From positions 567,005 to 631,004 of the forward strand of contig NZ_SZVO01000002.1 of assembly GCF_005280585.1 (NCBI RefSeq): DNA of 64,000 nucleotides. Reading direction: 5' to 3'. Every line of letters starts with the position of its first letter. The first letter of the stretch is position 1. Positions 61,842 to 64,000 of the stretch are shown here, in pieces. The position numbers were made by a program, and so were the translations under genes. The stretch comes from Dyadobacter frigoris. GTDB lineage: Bacteria > Bacteroidota > Bacteroidia > Cytophagales > Spirosomataceae. The notes below the pieces were generated by a model that worked only from the letters and a program-made list of their open reading frames with translations, was not told where the DNA came from and searched no databases.

Positions 61842-62492
61842 TTATCTTAAATCCACCACTTCAACACCTGGAAATTGTTTTGCGTTGAAAGTGAAAAAAT
61901 TGTCGGCGACAGCCACATCTGGCTGAAACTGTTCCACTTTATACGTCACTTTCTGCCCGTTCTTTTGGAATATTTTCCAGCTGTTAATTGAATTATCAGC
62001 CTTATTGACCTGAATCTGAACTTTATCAACCTGACTATTTTTACCTGTTGAAGTTAACTCAACCACATCAAACGTCTGCGCCCCTTCTTTCCTTTCCTGC
62101 AAAAAAGCATATTTGAATCCTTTTTTATAAGCAGAATAAATTCTTGTTGGGTCAAGATCACCACCAGCCGAAGGATCAAAATCCTGAAGATTCACTTCAT
62201 TTGTTTCCTTGATATACGTAGCCATCAACTTACCATCATTGAAAATTTCCTGTCCTGCCATTTTCAGACGAAATTTTGTGCCTTTCACTGTGGCGTCACC
62301 TTTCAGAGACTTTCCTCCATCGGGCGTATAAGTAAAAATAGCTTTAAAAGATTTTATTTTCTGATACTTATTGCTCATCGCATCCAAAATAGCAGTCGAT
62401 TTTTTATCTCCCTGGGCTTGTACCGTTGTTAACAAAGTTGTTGAAAATACAATGGTGGAAAGCACAAATGAGATTATTCTTAATCTTTTCAT
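61842..62492 (-). CDS. LolA-like outer membrane lipoprotein carrier protein
   Basis: The 216-residue protein has a signal peptide (ISFVLSTIVFSTTLLTTVQA) and a half-barrel pattern: AILDAMSNKYQKIKSFKAIFTYT, GDATVKGTKFRLKMAGQEIFNDGKLMATY in part, TNEVNLQDFDP, VTYKVEQFQPDVAVADNFFTFN. It would ferry lipoproteins across the periplasm. Bacteroidota have several such proteins and some may act on other lipids. It is followed by its own terminator; upstream is the ROK kinase terminator. Confidence 0.87.
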   Translation of the reverse strand: MKRLRIISFVLSTIVFSTTLLTTVQAQGDKKSTAILDAMSNKYQKIKSFKAIFTYTPDGGKSLKGDATVKGTKFRLKMAGQEIFNDGKLMATYIKETNEVNLQDFDPSAGGDLDPTRIYSAYKKGFKYAFLQERKEGAQTFDVVELTSTGKNSQVDKVQIQVNKADNSINSWKIFQKNGQKVTYKVEQFQPDVAVADNFFTFNAKQFPGVEVVDLR

Positions 62493-62596
62493 AATTATTA
62501 ATTTAATTCTAAACTAGTTTCTCTAAAAAGTATGCCAGGTTTATACGGTACGCGAATTTAGACAAAGTTGTGGGATGAAGGTTTAAAATAACAAAC

Positions 62597-62654
62597 AAAG
62601 TCCTGGCTGCATTGTCAGCGCTTTGCGGCGTAGGACAACACAGTCAGGACTTTT
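62597..62654 (-). terminator. Structured terminator after the ROK kinase gene
   Basis: AAAGTCCTGGCTG (62597-62609) pairs with CAGTCAGGACTTT (62641-62653) with one mismatch, and an inner TTGTC/GACAA stem closes a GC-rich loop. On the minus strand a T-rich stretch follows. Confidence 0.65.
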
Positions 62655-62668
62655 ATATTACAATTATT

Positions 62669-63568
62669 TTATAGCAACGCTGCCCCAAAAACTCCAGCAC
62701 TATCTCCCAAACTTGGTTTCAGGATAGGCGTTGTGATTACACCGTTATTGAAAATATATTTTTTGATTCTTTCGTATCCTTCGGTATACAATAGATCAAT
62801 ATTACCTACACCTCCGCCAATAACAATCAAACCAGGATCAAGGACATTAATCAATGTAGAAATGGCACGGCCATAATATTCAAGCAAGCGATCAATCGCT
62901 GCTGCTGCGTGAAGATCAGTACCTGCCTGATATCTTTCCAGGATTGTTTTCAAAGATAATTTTTCACCGCTTTGCTGCTGGTAAAATCTTTCCAATGCCG
63001 GGCCGGAAATAACCTGCTCAACACATCCCTTTTTACCGCAATAACAAGGTTCTCCATTTTCTTCCAGAATATTATGTCCCCATTCACCGCCGATGCCATG
63101 ATGCCCGCCGATAATCTTTTTGTTGACAACCAATCCGCCACCAACACCGGTTCCCATGATCACGCCAAAAACAACTTCGGCTTCCGGATAGTCTTTTCCG
63201 GCTCCCATCAGTGCTTCTGCAAGCGCAAAAGAGTTGGCATCGTTGGCAAGTTTAACAGGGATTCCAAGAATGTCTTCCAGGTCTTTCTGCATCGGCTTAC
63301 CATTCAGACAAGTCGTATTTGAGTTTTTCATCAGATTGGTATCCGGTTCAGAAACACCCGGAGTTGCAAAACCAACTTTGGCTGGTTTCTCTCCTATTTC
63401 CTCAGACACTAAATCAATCAACTTTTTTATTTGGGATAAAATATGCTCATATCCCTTATCCGATTCCGTTGGCAGCCTTTTGCGGATAACTACCGCTAAA
63501 TCGTTTTCTGAATCCAATACAGCACATTCTATTTTTGTGCCTCCTAAATCTATTCCCCAGAGTTTCAT
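62669..63568 (-). CDS. ROK family glucokinase-type sugar kinase
   Basis: The 299-residue protein has the ATP-binding start WGIDLGGTKIECAVLD, the ROK segment GVIMGTGVGGGLVVN, the sugar-binding GIGGEWGHNIL, and the zinc motif PCYCGKKGCVEQVISGPAL (Cys-x-Cys-x4-Cys), then VIGGGVGNIDLLY. It phosphorylates glucose or a related sugar in the cytoplasm. It is 6 bases downstream of the MFS transporter gene, in the same operon, pointing to uptake and phosphorylation of one sugar. Confidence 0.92.
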   Translation of the reverse strand: MKLWGIDLGGTKIECAVLDSENDLAVVIRKRLPTESDKGYEHILSQIKKLIDLVSEEIGEKPAKVGFATPGVSEPDTNLMKNSNTTCLNGKPMQKDLEDILGIPVKLANDANSFALAEALMGAGKDYPEAEVVFGVIMGTGVGGGLVVNKKIIGGHHGIGGEWGHNILEENGEPCYCGKKGCVEQVISGPALERFYQQQSGEKLSLKTILERYQAGTDLHAAAAIDRLLEYYGRAISTLINVLDPGLIVIGGGVGNIDLLYTEGYERIKKYIFNNGVITTPILKPSLGDSAGVFGAALL

Positions 63569-63574
63569 TAAATA

Positions 63575-64000
63575 CTATCGAACTTTGTAAAATTTATAAC
63601 CAAACAAAAATATCACAAAATAGCAGATGATCGGCAGGTAATATGCCGTCGCTACATTTTGCTCTGCCAACATTCCCATAGCAAACGGGAAAAGAGCACC
63701 ACCTACAACACCCATAGAAATGAATGAAGAAGCTTGCTGTGTGTGTGAACCAAGATTTTTTAATCCAAGACTAAAAATGGTTGGAAACATAATACTCATG
63801 AAGAAATTGAGCATCAGCAGCGCTATAAACGAAGGCCAGCCCAAACTTTGCGTGATGATCAAACACATAACCGCATTGCCGGTTGCAAAAATTGCCAGCA
63901 GCGTATGTGGTTTTATGTAGCGCATTAAAAATGTTCCTACAAAACGGCCAACCAATAACATGGCCATAAAAAGAACCATATAATTACCGGCAACTTCATC
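63575..64000 (-). CDS. MFS sugar transporter, FucP/GluP-like (partial, runs off right edge)
   Basis: The last 141 residues or so of a 12-helix transporter are in the window, including MVLFMAMLLVGRFVGTFLMRYI, LLMLNFFMSIMFPTIFSLGLKNLG, SSFISMGVVGGALFPFAMG and the ending FLFGYKFYKVR. The frame stays open to the edge (DEVAGNY before the internal Met). FucP/GluP transporters take up fucose, glucose or galactose with protons. It is the upstream partner of the ROK kinase. Confidence 0.87.
   Translation of the reverse strand, partial: DEVAGNYMVLFMAMLLVGRFVGTFLMRYIKPHTLLAIFATGNAVMCLIITQSLGWPSFIALLMLNFFMSIMFPTIFSLGLKNLGSHTQQASSFISMGVVGGALFPFAMGMLAEQNVATAYYLPIICYFVIFLFGYKFYKVR

Overview
The window is a chromosomal segment of a Bacteroidota bacterium, most likely a Cytophagales member of the Dyadobacter/Spirosomataceae type (inference). 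The evidence is: promoters of the Bacteroidota form (TTG, 19-22 bp, TAnnTTTG); many exported proteins ending in type IX secretion (T9SS) C-terminal sorting domains; a PorZ homologue; a TonB-dependent receptor with a carboxypeptidase-like N-terminal domain; ROK glucokinase with a FucP/GluP-like MFS transporter; and malate:quinone oxidoreductase. I see no rRNA, tRNA, CRISPR array or intact insertion sequence.

Layout. 1-6.5 kb: a GT5-type glycogen synthase (cut by the left edge) divergent from panC, a Tat-exported Gfo/Idh oxidoreductase, then an operon of panD, a YbhN-like membrane protein, rfaE2 and a zinc membrane peptidase. 6.5-14.7 kb: a DUF5618 protein, an FG-GAP protein, gcvT, comB, a three-unit cysteine-paired repeat protein, porZ and udk. 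14.7-18.5 kb: two tandem paralogous lipoproteins, then a 47-residue peptide with a lasso-peptide leader, a terminator-like hairpin, and a lasso-cyclase-like asparagine synthetase homologue. 18.5-28.6 kb: secreted proteins on the minus strand, namely two tandem gingipain-like C25 proteases, an S8 protease and a collar-repeat adhesin-like protein. 29-40 kb: acyl carrier protein, a NarL-type two-component system, a secreted CE6-type esterase, mqo, and a TPR histidine kinase. 40-48 kb: TonB receptor, a GNAT/MarR-GNAT operon with a visible operator, cysteine desulfurase, and a TlpA-like protein. 48-55 kb: a rhamnose-transporter operon (rhaT, lipoprotein, FG-GAP protein, TIM-barrel epimerase) and a large FG-GAP T9SS cargo. 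55-64 kb: murF, a decayed toxin-antitoxin pair, an AhpC/AhpD-type peroxidase pair, ahcY, a 210-bp inverted-repeat element, mscS, a LolA-like protein, ROK kinase and an MFS sugar transporter cut by the right edge.

The most unusual item is the small RiPP locus at 16.3-18.5 kb. Its precursor has the lasso leader spacing (Tyr-x-x-Pro, Leu, Gly, penultimate Thr) and predicts an unusual Glu1-Asp9 ring. Its cyclase is separated from it by an attenuator-like hairpin, and no leader-binding (B1) or protease (B2) gene lies nearby. Other notable items are a MarR-family operator placed exactly between the -33 and -7 elements, a toxin-antitoxin operon with three independent lesions, two cases where a promoter is nested in the preceding terminator, and the 70-bp-arm inverted repeat downstream of ahcY.
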